A stretch of 64,000 nucleotides of DNA, taken from NCBI RefSeq assembly GCF_012927355.1, contig NZ_JABBGK010000003.1:310001-374000 (forward strand). Direction: 5' to 3'. Numbering within the stretch: the stretch's first letter is position 1; every line of letters starts with the position of its first letter. A program made the translations under genes and the position numbers. This document shows, in pieces, positions 17,643 through 25,745 of the stretch. The notes under the pieces are model-generated. The model saw only the letters and a program-made list of their open reading frames with translations. It made no database searches and had not been told where the DNA came from. This stretch comes from Rhizobium terricola (GTDB lineage: Bacteria; Pseudomonadota; Alphaproteobacteria; Rhizobiales; Rhizobiaceae).

Positions 17643-18806
17643 ATGACGATCCAATTTTCGAACTACATGGCCGAGGTCGTTGCGACCCGACACTATCTCC
17701 ATCAGTATCCGGAAATCGGCCTCTCGGAGTTCAACACGTCCGACTACGTCGCCAGGCAGCTTGGGGCGCTGGGATACGAGGTGACGCGCGGGCTTGCAAA
17801 AACCGGCGTCGTCGCGACGCTGCGCTGCGGCACCAGCACCAGGAGCATCGGCATTCGCGCCGACTTCGATGCCCTGCCTATCCTTGAGGAAACCGGCCTC
17901 GAATACCAGAGCAAGAACCCCGGCATGATGCATGCCTGCGGGCATGACGGGCACACGGCGATGCTGCTGGGGGCTGCCAAGATCATTGCGGAACGCAAGA
18001 ATTTCGACGGCGTGGTTCACCTGATCTTCCAGCCGGCCGAGGAAAATTTCGGCGGTGCCAAGATCATGATGGACGACGGACTCTTCGAAAAGTTCCCATG
18101 CGACGCCGTCTTTGCGCTTCACAACGATCCGACCATCCCGTTCGGCCAGTTCGCTCTTCGCGAGGGGCCGATCATGGCGGCCGTGGATGAATGCAAGATC
18201 ACCGTCGACGGACGTGGCGGCCACGGCGCCGAGCCGCAGGATACGGCGGACCCGATCGTCTGCGGTGCCTCGATCATCATGGCGCTCCAGACGGTCGTGT
18301 CGCGCAACATCCATCCGATCGACCCGACGGTCATCACCGTGGGCGCCTTCCATGCCGGCGGCGCGAGCAACGTCATCCCCGAACGTGCCGAGATGCTGCT
18401 TTCCATCCGCTCCTTCGATCCGAAGGTGCGTGACCAGCTGGAAGAACGCATCCGGATGATCGCCGAGGGCCAGGCGGCGAGCTTCGGCATGGGCGTCACC
18501 ATCGACTACCAGCGGGGCTACAACGCGACGATCAACCACAAGGATGAGACGGATTTCATCCGGACGCTGGCGACCCAATTCGCGGGGCCAGAAAAGGTCT
18601 TCGATCTGCCGCGTCCGACCATGGGCAGCGAGGACTTCGCTTACATGCTGGAAGAGCGGCCCGGCTGCTATTTCTTCGTCGGCACCCAGCGTACGGCGAA
18701 CGATCCGCCGCTCCATCATCCGCGTTACGACTTCAACGACGACATCCTGCCGATCGGCACCAGTTTCTGGGTCGAGCTGACGGAGAAGTGGCTCGCCGCG
18801 AAATAA
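17643..18806 (+). CDS. M20-family amidohydrolase (hippurate hydrolase-like)
   Basis: 387-aa cytoplasmic metallo-amidohydrolase of the M20D group (HipO, N-acyl-amino acid and IAA-amino acid hydrolases). Metal-ligand motifs are visible: HACGHDGHTAML, QPAEENFGGAK, and the C-terminal HHPRYDFND. A longer frame exists, but ATG 17643 begins one base after the permease stop and removes an atypical N-terminus. Such enzymes cleave an acyl or carbamoyl group from an amino acid. Being the last gene of an importer operon it probably acts on the imported compound, for example an N-acyl or otherwise conjugated arginine. The exact substrate is unknown. Confidence 0.87.
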   Translation: MTIQFSNYMAEVVATRHYLHQYPEIGLSEFNTSDYVARQLGALGYEVTRGLAKTGVVATLRCGTSTRSIGIRADFDALPILEETGLEYQSKNPGMMHACGHDGHTAMLLGAAKIIAERKNFDGVVHLIFQPAEENFGGAKIMMDDGLFEKFPCDAVFALHNDPTIPFGQFALREGPIMAAVDECKITVDGRGGHGAEPQDTADPIVCGASIIMALQTVVSRNIHPIDPTVITVGAFHAGGASNVIPERAEMLLSIRSFDPKVRDQLEERIRMIAEGQAASFGMGVTIDYQRGYNATINHKDETDFIRTLATQFAGPEKVFDLPRPTMGSEDFAYMLEERPGCYFFVGTQRTANDPPLHHPRYDFNDDILPIGTSFWVELTEKWLAAK

Positions 18807-18823
18807 AGGCGCCCGCAGATCAG

Positions 18824-18876
18824 GCGCAAAAGAAAAGGCCCGGGAACGTGGTGTTCCCGGGCCTTTTCTTTTGCGC
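18824..18876. terminator. Bidirectional terminator with a perfect 24-bp stem
   Basis: Arms 18824-18847 and 18853-18876 are exact reverse complements around GTGGT; a GC core is flanked by A-rich/T-rich outer parts. It separates the convergent M20 gene and RND pump gene. Confidence 0.9.
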
Positions 18877-18893
18877 GTCGGCTTCGTGAAGTC

Positions 18894-21800
18894 TCAGGTT
18901 CTCAGGACCCTGTAGATTGCCGGGATGACGAGAACGGTCAGCAGCGTCGACGAGGCAAGTCCGAACAGCAGCGATATTGCCAGCCCCTGGAAGATCGGGT
19001 CCGTCAGGATGACCGCGGCACCGATCATGGCCGCGAGCGCGGTCAAGAGGATCGGCTTGAAGCGGATCGAGCCGGCCTCGATCAGGACTTCCGTCAGATC
19101 CCGATCCGGGGTCTTTGCATGGCGGATGAAGTCCACCAGCAGGATCGAGTTGCGCACGATGATGCCGGCAAGGGCGATGAAGCCGATCATCGAGGTCGCG
19201 GTAAAGGGCGCGTCAAACAACCAGTGTCCGCCGAGGATGCCGATGAAGGTCAGCGGGATGGGCGTCAGGATCACCAGCGGCACCTTGAACGAGCCGAACT
19301 GGGCGACGACCAGGATGTAGATGCCGAGCAGCGCGACCATGAAGGCGGCACCCATGTCGCGGAAGGTGACCCAGGTGACTTCCCATTCGCCGTCCCACAG
19401 GAGCACGGACTTGCTCTGGTCTGCCGGCTGGCCGTGGAGCGCTATTTCCGGCTTCGTGAGCCCCGTCCAATCCTGCTTGTCGAGTGCGTCCTGCACGGCA
19501 AGCATGCCGTAGAGCGGTGCTTCGAAGTCGCCTGCGAGCTCCGCCGTCACCATCTCGGCATAGCGGCCGTTGTGGCGGAAGATCGGGAAGGATGCCTTTT
19601 CCTCGTTGACGCGGATGACGTCGCCGAGTTCCACCACCGAGCGCGAGCCAGGCAGGAGATTGGCCGGGATCGGGGTCGACAGGAAGGTTTCGTCGAAGAC
19701 CTTGGCGCCCTTGGGACGGCTGATGACGATCGGGATCGGCGCGCGGCCTTCGCCGCGATGCGAGTAGCCGAGCGTCGTCGAACCGTTGAGGATCGACAGC
19801 GTGTCGAAAACATCGCTTTCGGAGACGCCGAAGAAGTCGAGATCGTCACCCGAAATCGTGGCGCGCAGGCGGCTTGCCGGCTGGCCATAGCTGTCATCGA
19901 CGTCGACGATGAACGGCACCGACTTGAAGGCAGCCTTGACCTTTTCCGCGGTGGCGCGGCGGGTGTCGGCGTCCGGGCCATAGACTTCGGCAAGCAGGGT
20001 TGCCATGACCGGCGGGCCGGGTGGCGGCTCGACGACCTTCAGCGAGGTCCCTTCGGGAACCTTCACTTCCGCGAGAAGGCGCTGGCGCAGGTCGAGTGCG
20101 ATGTCATGGCTCGAGCGGTCGCGGTCCGACTTCGGCGTGAGGTTGATCTGAACGTCGCCCATATAGGTCGCCGAACGCAGATAGGCATGACGCACCAGGC
20201 CGTTGAAGTTGAAGGGGGCGGCGGTCGCGGCATGGGTCTGGACGCTCAGGACCTCGGGTGTGTCGAGGGCCACCTTGGCGACCGCCTGGGCGACGGCATC
20301 CGTCGTTTCGACCGAGGAACCTTCGGGAAGATCGATGGTGACCTGCAGTTCGGACTTGTTGTCGAAGGGCAGGAGCTTGACCGTGACGTCCTTGGTGTAG
20401 AACAGCGCCAGCGAGCCGAGCGTGGCGGCGCCAACCAGCAGCAGGAAGACCCAGCTGTTCTTCTTGGTCGCCAGGATCGGACCGGCGACCCGGGCATAGC
20501 CGGCGCCGAGAACGCCGCCGGTCGCGTGGGCGTCGTCATGGTGGAGCTTGGCCTTGCCGGCGATCTTCAGCATCAGCCACGGCGTGACGAGCACGGCGAC
20601 GAAGAAGGAGAAGATCATCGCGGCCGAAGCATTGGCCGGGATCGGGCTCATATACGGGCCCATCATGCCGGAGACGAACATCATCGGCAGAAGCGCCGCG
20701 ACGACGGTGAGGGTGGCCACAATGGTCGGGTTGCCGACTTCGGCGACCGCGTCGATCGCGGCCTCGCGCCGGTCCTTGCCGTCGTTGAAGCCCCAGTGGC
20801 GGGCGATGTTTTCGATGACGACGATCGCGTCGTCGACGAGGATGCCGATCGAGAAGATCAGGGCGAAGAGCGAGACGCGGTTCAGCGTGTAGCCCATCAG
20901 ATTGGCAGCAAAGAGCGTCAGCAGGATGGTGACCGGAATGACGATCGCAACGACCAGCGCTTCGCGGCGGCCGATCGAAACCCAGACGAGGGCAATGATC
21001 GACAGCGTGGCAAGGCCGAGATGGAAGAGCAGCTCGTTTGCCTTCTCGTTGGCCGTCTCGCCGTAGTTGCGGGTGACTTCGACCGCCATGCTGTCGGGGA
21101 TGAGGTTGCCCTTCAGCTCCTCGACGCGGTGCAGGATCTCCTCGGAGACCAGAACGGCATTGGCGCCAGCGCGCTTGGCGAGCGCGAGCGTCACGGCCGG
21201 CACGCGCTTCAGCTCGCCGTTCTCCGTCCGCGTGACGGTCGAGGCGCGGGCGTCGGCCGTGTCGGTGACGAAGGAAACGTCGGCCACGTCACGGACATAG
21301 ACCGGACGGTTGTCACGGGTGGTGAGCAGCAGGTTGCCGATCTCGGTCGGGGTCGAGAGCGTTTCCCCGGCGACGAGTTCGATCTGCCGGCCGTCATTGC
21401 GCACCAGGCCAGTCGAGAAGGAACGATTGGCGGCGGTGACCTTGCCGGAAAGCTGCTGTAGCGTCATGCCGTAGAGCGCCAGCTTCTCGGGCTGGGGGGC
21501 GATCCGGATCGCATCACCGGTTTCGCCGACGAGGTAGCTCAGGCCGACATTGTCGATCTTGGCCATCTCGACGCGCAGTTGCCGGGCGATGCGGGTGAGT
21601 GCGGTCGAATCGACGTCGGCGCCCTTGTCGGCGGAAGGGGTCAGCGTCAGCGATACGATCGCCACGTCGTCGATGGTGCGGCCGACGACGAGCGGCTCGG
21701 GAATGCCGACCGGGATCGAGGCCATGTTGGCGCGGATCTTGTCATGGACGCGCAGGACCGCGGAATCGCCCGATGTACCGACGACGAAGCGGGCCGTCAC

Positions 21801-22094
21801 CATGACCTGGTCATCGGAGGTCTGCGAGTAGACGTGTTCGACGTCGTTGATGCCCTTGATGATGGTCTCGAGCGGTTCGGTGACGAGCTTGACCGCGTCT
21901 TCGGCCTTCAGGCCGTCGGCGCGCACGATGATGTCGACCATCGGCACCGAGATCTGCGGCTCTTCCTCACGCGGCAGCGTCATCAGGGCGACAAGGCCGA
22001 GCGCAAAGGCGGCGAGCAGGAATAGAGGCGTGAGCGGTGAGGTGATGAAGCCCTTGGTCAGGCTTCCCGCAATGCCGAGACTGGGAACCTTCAT
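18894..22094 (-). CDS. RND-family efflux pump inner-membrane protein
   Basis: 1066-aa proton-driven RND transporter with the usual twelve membrane segments and two large periplasmic loops. The TM4 proton-relay aspartates are present (SIGILVDDAIVVIENIARH), as is the N-terminal PREEEPQISVPMVDI characteristic of one HAE-like branch. It works with the membrane-fusion protein encoded just upstream (ATGA overlap at 22091-22094); no outer-membrane channel gene is nearby, so a shared TolC-type protein would be needed. Substrate is not predictable; the DUF2892 partner hints at sulfur or redox stress. Confidence 0.93.
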   Translation of the reverse strand: MKVPSLGIAGSLTKGFITSPLTPLFLLAAFALGLVALMTLPREEEPQISVPMVDIIVRADGLKAEDAVKLVTEPLETIIKGINDVEHVYSQTSDDQVMVTARFVVGTSGDSAVLRVHDKIRANMASIPVGIPEPLVVGRTIDDVAIVSLTLTPSADKGADVDSTALTRIARQLRVEMAKIDNVGLSYLVGETGDAIRIAPQPEKLALYGMTLQQLSGKVTAANRSFSTGLVRNDGRQIELVAGETLSTPTEIGNLLLTTRDNRPVYVRDVADVSFVTDTADARASTVTRTENGELKRVPAVTLALAKRAGANAVLVSEEILHRVEELKGNLIPDSMAVEVTRNYGETANEKANELLFHLGLATLSIIALVWVSIGRREALVVAIVIPVTILLTLFAANLMGYTLNRVSLFALIFSIGILVDDAIVVIENIARHWGFNDGKDRREAAIDAVAEVGNPTIVATLTVVAALLPMMFVSGMMGPYMSPIPANASAAMIFSFFVAVLVTPWLMLKIAGKAKLHHDDAHATGGVLGAGYARVAGPILATKKNSWVFLLLVGAATLGSLALFYTKDVTVKLLPFDNKSELQVTIDLPEGSSVETTDAVAQAVAKVALDTPEVLSVQTHAATAAPFNFNGLVRHAYLRSATYMGDVQINLTPKSDRDRSSHDIALDLRQRLLAEVKVPEGTSLKVVEPPPGPPVMATLLAEVYGPDADTRRATAEKVKAAFKSVPFIVDVDDSYGQPASRLRATISGDDLDFFGVSESDVFDTLSILNGSTTLGYSHRGEGRAPIPIVISRPKGAKVFDETFLSTPIPANLLPGSRSVVELGDVIRVNEEKASFPIFRHNGRYAEMVTAELAGDFEAPLYGMLAVQDALDKQDWTGLTKPEIALHGQPADQSKSVLLWDGEWEVTWVTFRDMGAAFMVALLGIYILVVAQFGSFKVPLVILTPIPLTFIGILGGHWLFDAPFTATSMIGFIALAGIIVRNSILLVDFIRHAKTPDRDLTEVLIEAGSIRFKPILLTALAAMIGAAVILTDPIFQGLAISLLFGLASSTLLTVLVIPAIYRVLRT

Positions 22095-23074
22095 GGCAGT
22101 ACTACCTCGTCGCCGGCAGACAGGCCGGTCAGGATTTCCGTCATTTCCTTACCGTCGCGCAGGATCGGCTTCGCGGTGACGACCGCGCGCTCGACCGTGG
22201 CGTCGCCCGACTTGACTGTCACATAATCGACGCCGAAACGGCTCGTCAGCGCAGCAACCGGCAGCAAAAGCGCGTCCCGCTCGCCCACCGGTACGCGGAC
22301 CAGAAGGCGCTTGTTGACGAAGGAGGCGGGCAGGTTTTCGACCTCGACATCGGCGATCACGCGGCCATTGTCGATTTCCGGATAGATCTTGGCGAGGCGG
22401 CCCTTGCTCTCGTGGCCGTTGCCGCTGTCGATCTCGATGGTGGCGTCCTGGCGGAGCAGATCGGAATGCCGCTCAGGGATCGCGAGCCGCAGGAAGAAGC
22501 CTCCACCACCGATCGTCGCAACCGGTTCACCGGCCATGATCACGGCGTCCCTGGTGACCGGAACAGTCAGGACCTTGCCGTCGGCCGGGGCGAGAACGGC
22601 GCCTTCCTTGCCCTGCTCGACGACGACGGAGCGCTGGGCCTCGGCGGCGGCGATCTGGTTGCGGACGACGTCGACCTGGGTCCGCAGGGCGTCGAGACGC
22701 TGGGCGGTGGTGACGCCGCGCTTGATCAGTTCCTCGCCGCGCGACAGTTCCGACTGGGCATTGTCGAGCGATGCCCGCAGCCCGAGCAACTGGGCCTCGA
22801 TTGCGGCGATCTGGAAGTCGATCTTGTCGTCCTTGACGCTCGCGATGACGTCGCCAGCCTTGACGTTGTCGCCCTCGGTGACCTTGAGGTCGACGACGGT
22901 GCCCCCGATGCGCGCGCGGGCGGCGACGCTGTCACGCGCCTCCACGCGGCCATAGACTGCCTTCCATTCGAGCACCTTCACCTTGTCCAGGCGGATGGTT
23001 TCGGCTGCAAGGGAGCCGGTGGCGCCGAAGCAGAGGGCGAGGGCGGCGAAACGCGCAAGCGTCAAGGCGTTCAT
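22091..23074 (-). CDS. RND efflux membrane-fusion (HlyD-type) periplasmic adaptor
   Basis: 327 aa. A signal peptide (residues 1-23, ending SLAA) is followed by a lipoyl half-motif (RIGGTVVDLKVTEGDNVKAGDVI), a coiled-coil hairpin (~85-150, with many Q/E/A residues), the second lipoyl half (APADGKVLTVPVTRDAVIMAGEPV) and a beta-barrel. No lipobox is present, so it is probably a soluble or loosely attached adaptor. AAGGAAAT precedes the ATG at good spacing. The gene overlaps the RND gene by four bases and follows the DUF2892 gene by 25 bases. Confidence 0.9.
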   Translation of the reverse strand: MNALTLARFAALALCFGATGSLAAETIRLDKVKVLEWKAVYGRVEARDSVAARARIGGTVVDLKVTEGDNVKAGDVIASVKDDKIDFQIAAIEAQLLGLRASLDNAQSELSRGEELIKRGVTTAQRLDALRTQVDVVRNQIAAAEAQRSVVVEQGKEGAVLAPADGKVLTVPVTRDAVIMAGEPVATIGGGGFFLRLAIPERHSDLLRQDATIEIDSGNGHESKGRLAKIYPEIDNGRVIADVEVENLPASFVNKRLLVRVPVGERDALLLPVAALTSRFGVDYVTVKSGDATVERAVVTAKPILRDGKEMTEILTGLSAGDEVVLP

Positions 23075-23099
23075 GGGTATTTCCTTCGGTTCTGGCCGC

Positions 23100-23300
23100 T
23101 CAGAATGCGGTGCCGGGACGAAAGCCGAGTTTCTTGAAGATCATCGCCGCGGGGCAGAAGCCGGTGAAGGCGGACTGCAACATGTTGGCGCCGATGAACA
23201 CGGTGAACCAGATGAAAAGCGGGCTCACATAGACCGTCAGCAGGACGGACAGGAGAACCATTACGCCGGCAAAGGCCAGCACTGCACGGTCGAGGGACAT
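23100..23300 (-). CDS. DUF2892 small membrane protein (YgaP-like TM domain)
   Basis: 66 aa with two hydrophobic helices and the family ending GFCPAAMIFKKLGF (the FCPA/CP motif). In other proteins this domain anchors rhodaneses (YgaP), and stand-alone copies often lie in operons controlled by ArsR-type sulfide sensors. First gene of the operon with the adaptor and RND pump; perfect GGAGG six bases before the ATG. Confidence 0.87.
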   Translation of the reverse strand: MSLDRAVLAFAGVMVLLSVLLTVYVSPLFIWFTVFIGANMLQSAFTGFCPAAMIFKKLGFRPGTAF

Positions 23301-23313
23301 GGGAAACCTCCAA

Positions 23314-23344
23314 ACATATATATCTACATATATTCGTATATACG
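23314..23344 (-). promoter_or_regulatory. AT-rich palindromic operator candidate upstream of the DUF2892-RND operon
   Basis: Two ACATATAT direct repeats (23314-23321, 23326-23333) adjoin the perfect palindrome CGTATATACG (23335-23344), just upstream of the operon's ribosome site. Imperfect ATAT-rich inverted repeats are typical of ArsR/BigR-type repressor sites. No ArsR-type gene is in the window, so the regulator would act from elsewhere. Confidence 0.4.
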
Positions 23345-23432
23345 TTGGTTGCCGTCATAGCAAGCGCTATTTTCCGGATCGGCGGCGCCGTTCAGGCTGA
23401 AAGGACCATGAGAAAAGTCGTCGGGCGGTGCT

Positions 23433-24305
23433 TCAGGTCGCCTGCCGGCGCGCCACCAGGCGTTCACTGAAGATGATGATCAGGCCGGCGCTGCAGATCA
23501 GGGCCGCACCGAGGAAGACGTTCGCTGCGGGAACGTCACCCCAGATGGCATAGCCCAGCACGAAAGCCCAGACGAGAGAGGTGTATTCGAAGGGTGCGAG
23601 CACGGATATCGGTGCTTTGCGCATGCCTTCGAAAAAGGCGAGCTGGGCCACGCCGCCGATGATGCCCGTCGCCAGCGACAGGCCCAGTTCGGCAAGGCTG
23701 GGCTGGTGCCAGACCTGAAAGACCATGGTGCCGGTCAGGATCAGGAAGAAGCTGTTGGTGACCGTCATCTGAACCAGCGAGCGGGCGCCCATGGCGGTCC
23801 GACGCAAGAGGACCGTCGAGAACGCCCAGAGAAAAGCGGCCTGCAGCGCGAGATACACGGGGAAGGTGATCCGCAGTCCGATCGGATTGGTGGCGACCAG
23901 AACGCCGACGAAGCCGACGATGACCGCGGTCCAACGCGGGGCGGTCACACGTTCCTTGAGGATCGGTACCGCAAGCAGTGTCGCGACCACGGGGGCCGCA
24001 TAGTAGAGCGTGGTGATCTCCGCGAGCTGCATGGTGCGGGCGGCGTTGTAGTAAGAGAGCCATGCCCCGAGCAGGAGGAAACTGCGGATCACCATCGGCT
24101 TGACGACCGGCGACGTCGCGGCTTCCCGAACCAGCGAAGGGCCGCCGAAGAGGAGGCAGCCTGCGAGAATGGTGACACTGCGGAAGAAAAGGATCTGCCA
24201 GACGGTCGTCGTCTCGACCAGCAGCTTGATGACCCCGTCATGCAGCGTGAAGAGGAAATAGGACAGGCTAGTCAGCAGGATGCCGAGGCCGACAGTGGTT
24301 TTCAC
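23433..24305 (-). CDS. EamA/DMT-superfamily exporter
   Basis: 290 aa with ten predicted hydrophobic segments and two EamA repeats (LHDGVIKLL...WQILFFRS in the first, and a second beginning near residue 155). The frame is open further upstream, but GTG 24305 (VKTTVGLG) has AGGTG upstream and starts directly before the first membrane helix. A single gene, divergent from the MFS exporter. Members export amino acids, purines or drugs; substrate unknown. Confidence 0.85.
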   Translation of the reverse strand: MKTTVGLGILLTSLSYFLFTLHDGVIKLLVETTTVWQILFFRSVTILAGCLLFGGPSLVREAATSPVVKPMVIRSFLLLGAWLSYYNAARTMQLAEITTLYYAAPVVATLLAVPILKERVTAPRWTAVIVGFVGVLVATNPIGLRITFPVYLALQAAFLWAFSTVLLRRTAMGARSLVQMTVTNSFFLILTGTMVFQVWHQPSLAELGLSLATGIIGGVAQLAFFEGMRKAPISVLAPFEYTSLVWAFVLGYAIWGDVPAANVFLGAALICSAGLIIIFSERLVARRQAT

Positions 24306-24544
24306 GCATGCACCTGTGGAGACAATGAGGGGAGCGCGGGTTCTGCCGGAACAATCGACAGCCCGCGAAAGGAACGGCGCCATCTTTCTTTTTCCTCTCG
24401 GGCTGTCAATTGCATCATTTCAGGGTTCGCGGCAGTGCATGCCGGCCATTTCGCCGGGAAACAAAATGTGAGACGTGCATGGCGATTTCGCGGTTGTCGT
24501 TTCAATCGATTTAAATAAAGTGCCGCCCAATCGAGGAGTGGATC

Positions 24545-25741
24545 ATGGCTGAAACGATCAACGACACCAACGCCGCGTCGAAGGGCGGCTATTTCACGAG
24601 GACGCGGGCGGCGGTTTCGCTTCTCTTCTTCGTGAACGGCCTGATGATGGGAGCGTGGGCGCCGAAGATTCCGGTCTTCGCCAAGGCCCTGTCGCTCAGT
24701 GAAGCGGACCTCGGCGTCATGCTGTTCGTCTTCGGCATCGGGTCGCTGGTGATGATGCCGGTTGCCGGCATGCAGATCGCCCGCTTCGGTTCGAGCGTCG
24801 TTGTTCAGGCCGCCGCGTTGCTCTTCATTCCCACGGTGATCGGCATCACCCTTGTCTCGTCGGTGCCGGCCGGGGTCGTGGCGATCTTCCTGTTCGGCGG
24901 GCTCGGCGGTGCCATGGATGTTGCCATGAATGCCAATGCGGTCGAAGTGGAGCGCTCGATGCGGCGCTCGATCATGTCGTCGTGCCATGCCTTCTGGAGC
25001 CTTGGCGGTTTGGTCGGCTCGGCCACCGGCGGGTTTCTGATCGCCCATGTCGGACCTATGGGGCATGCGCTTCTGGTGGCGGGGCTCGGCGTTCTCCTGT
25101 TCCTTGTCGCGCGCCCGATGATCCTTGCCGACCGGCCGCACCCGGCGGAGCGCCGTGAGCGCACCCGCCTGCCGCTTTCGCCGCTTCCCTGGCTGATCGG
25201 GATCATCGCACTGTTCTCGATGATCCCGGAGGGGGCAATCCTCGATTGGGGCGCGCTCTATCTTGGCAATGAATTGTCTGCCTCGACGGCGCTTTCAGGT
25301 TTCGCCTTTGCCGCCTTCTCGCTTGCGATGTCGGTGATGCGTTTTGCCGGCGACCTCGTGCGCGACCGGCTGGGTGCGGTTCTGACGCTCAGGCTGTGCA
25401 CCGTCGCTTCTTTCGTGGGGCTGGTGATTGCCGGCCAGGCGCCGAACGTGACGATCGCGCTGATCGGTTTCGGAATCGCCGGCATCGGCATTTCCAACAT
25501 GGTGCCGATCGCCTTCTCCGCCGGCGGCAACATCTCGGGCCTCGCGCCAGGGATCGGGCTGTCGGTCGTCACATCACTCGGTTACTCGGGCATCCTGTTT
25601 GCGCCGTCGGTGATCGGGTTCATCGCGGAATACACGTCGCTGTCGACCGTCTATACGGCCGTGTCACTGCTCAATCTGGTGGTGCTCGCGATGTCGGGAC
25701 TTGCCCGCCACGCCGACAGGGTCGGCGAGGCGGCGCACTGA
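24545..25741 (+). CDS. MFS transporter, YbjJ-like
   Basis: 398 aa, about twelve membrane segments. The N-terminal half has FFVNGLMMGAWAPKIPVFAKALSLSE and the conserved GGAMDVAMNANAVEVE and SCHAFWSLGG motifs seen in the YbjJ/FucP-like branch of major facilitator proteins. GAGGAG lies upstream of the ATG. Substrate unknown. The stop is four bases from the end of the convergent molybdenum-enzyme gene. Confidence 0.88.
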   Translation: MAETINDTNAASKGGYFTRTRAAVSLLFFVNGLMMGAWAPKIPVFAKALSLSEADLGVMLFVFGIGSLVMMPVAGMQIARFGSSVVVQAAALLFIPTVIGITLVSSVPAGVVAIFLFGGLGGAMDVAMNANAVEVERSMRRSIMSSCHAFWSLGGLVGSATGGFLIAHVGPMGHALLVAGLGVLLFLVARPMILADRPHPAERRERTRLPLSPLPWLIGIIALFSMIPEGAILDWGALYLGNELSASTALSGFAFAAFSLAMSVMRFAGDLVRDRLGAVLTLRLCTVASFVGLVIAGQAPNVTIALIGFGIAGIGISNMVPIAFSAGGNISGLAPGIGLSVVTSLGYSGILFAPSVIGFIAEYTSLSTVYTAVSLLNLVVLAMSGLARHADRVGEAAH

Positions 25742-25745
25742 TCGA

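Noticed and set aside
19119..21461. 780-codon open frame opposite the RND pump gene
   Set aside because: Antisense shadow of a GC-rich gene; composition is D/R/E/G-rich and there is no recognisable fold.
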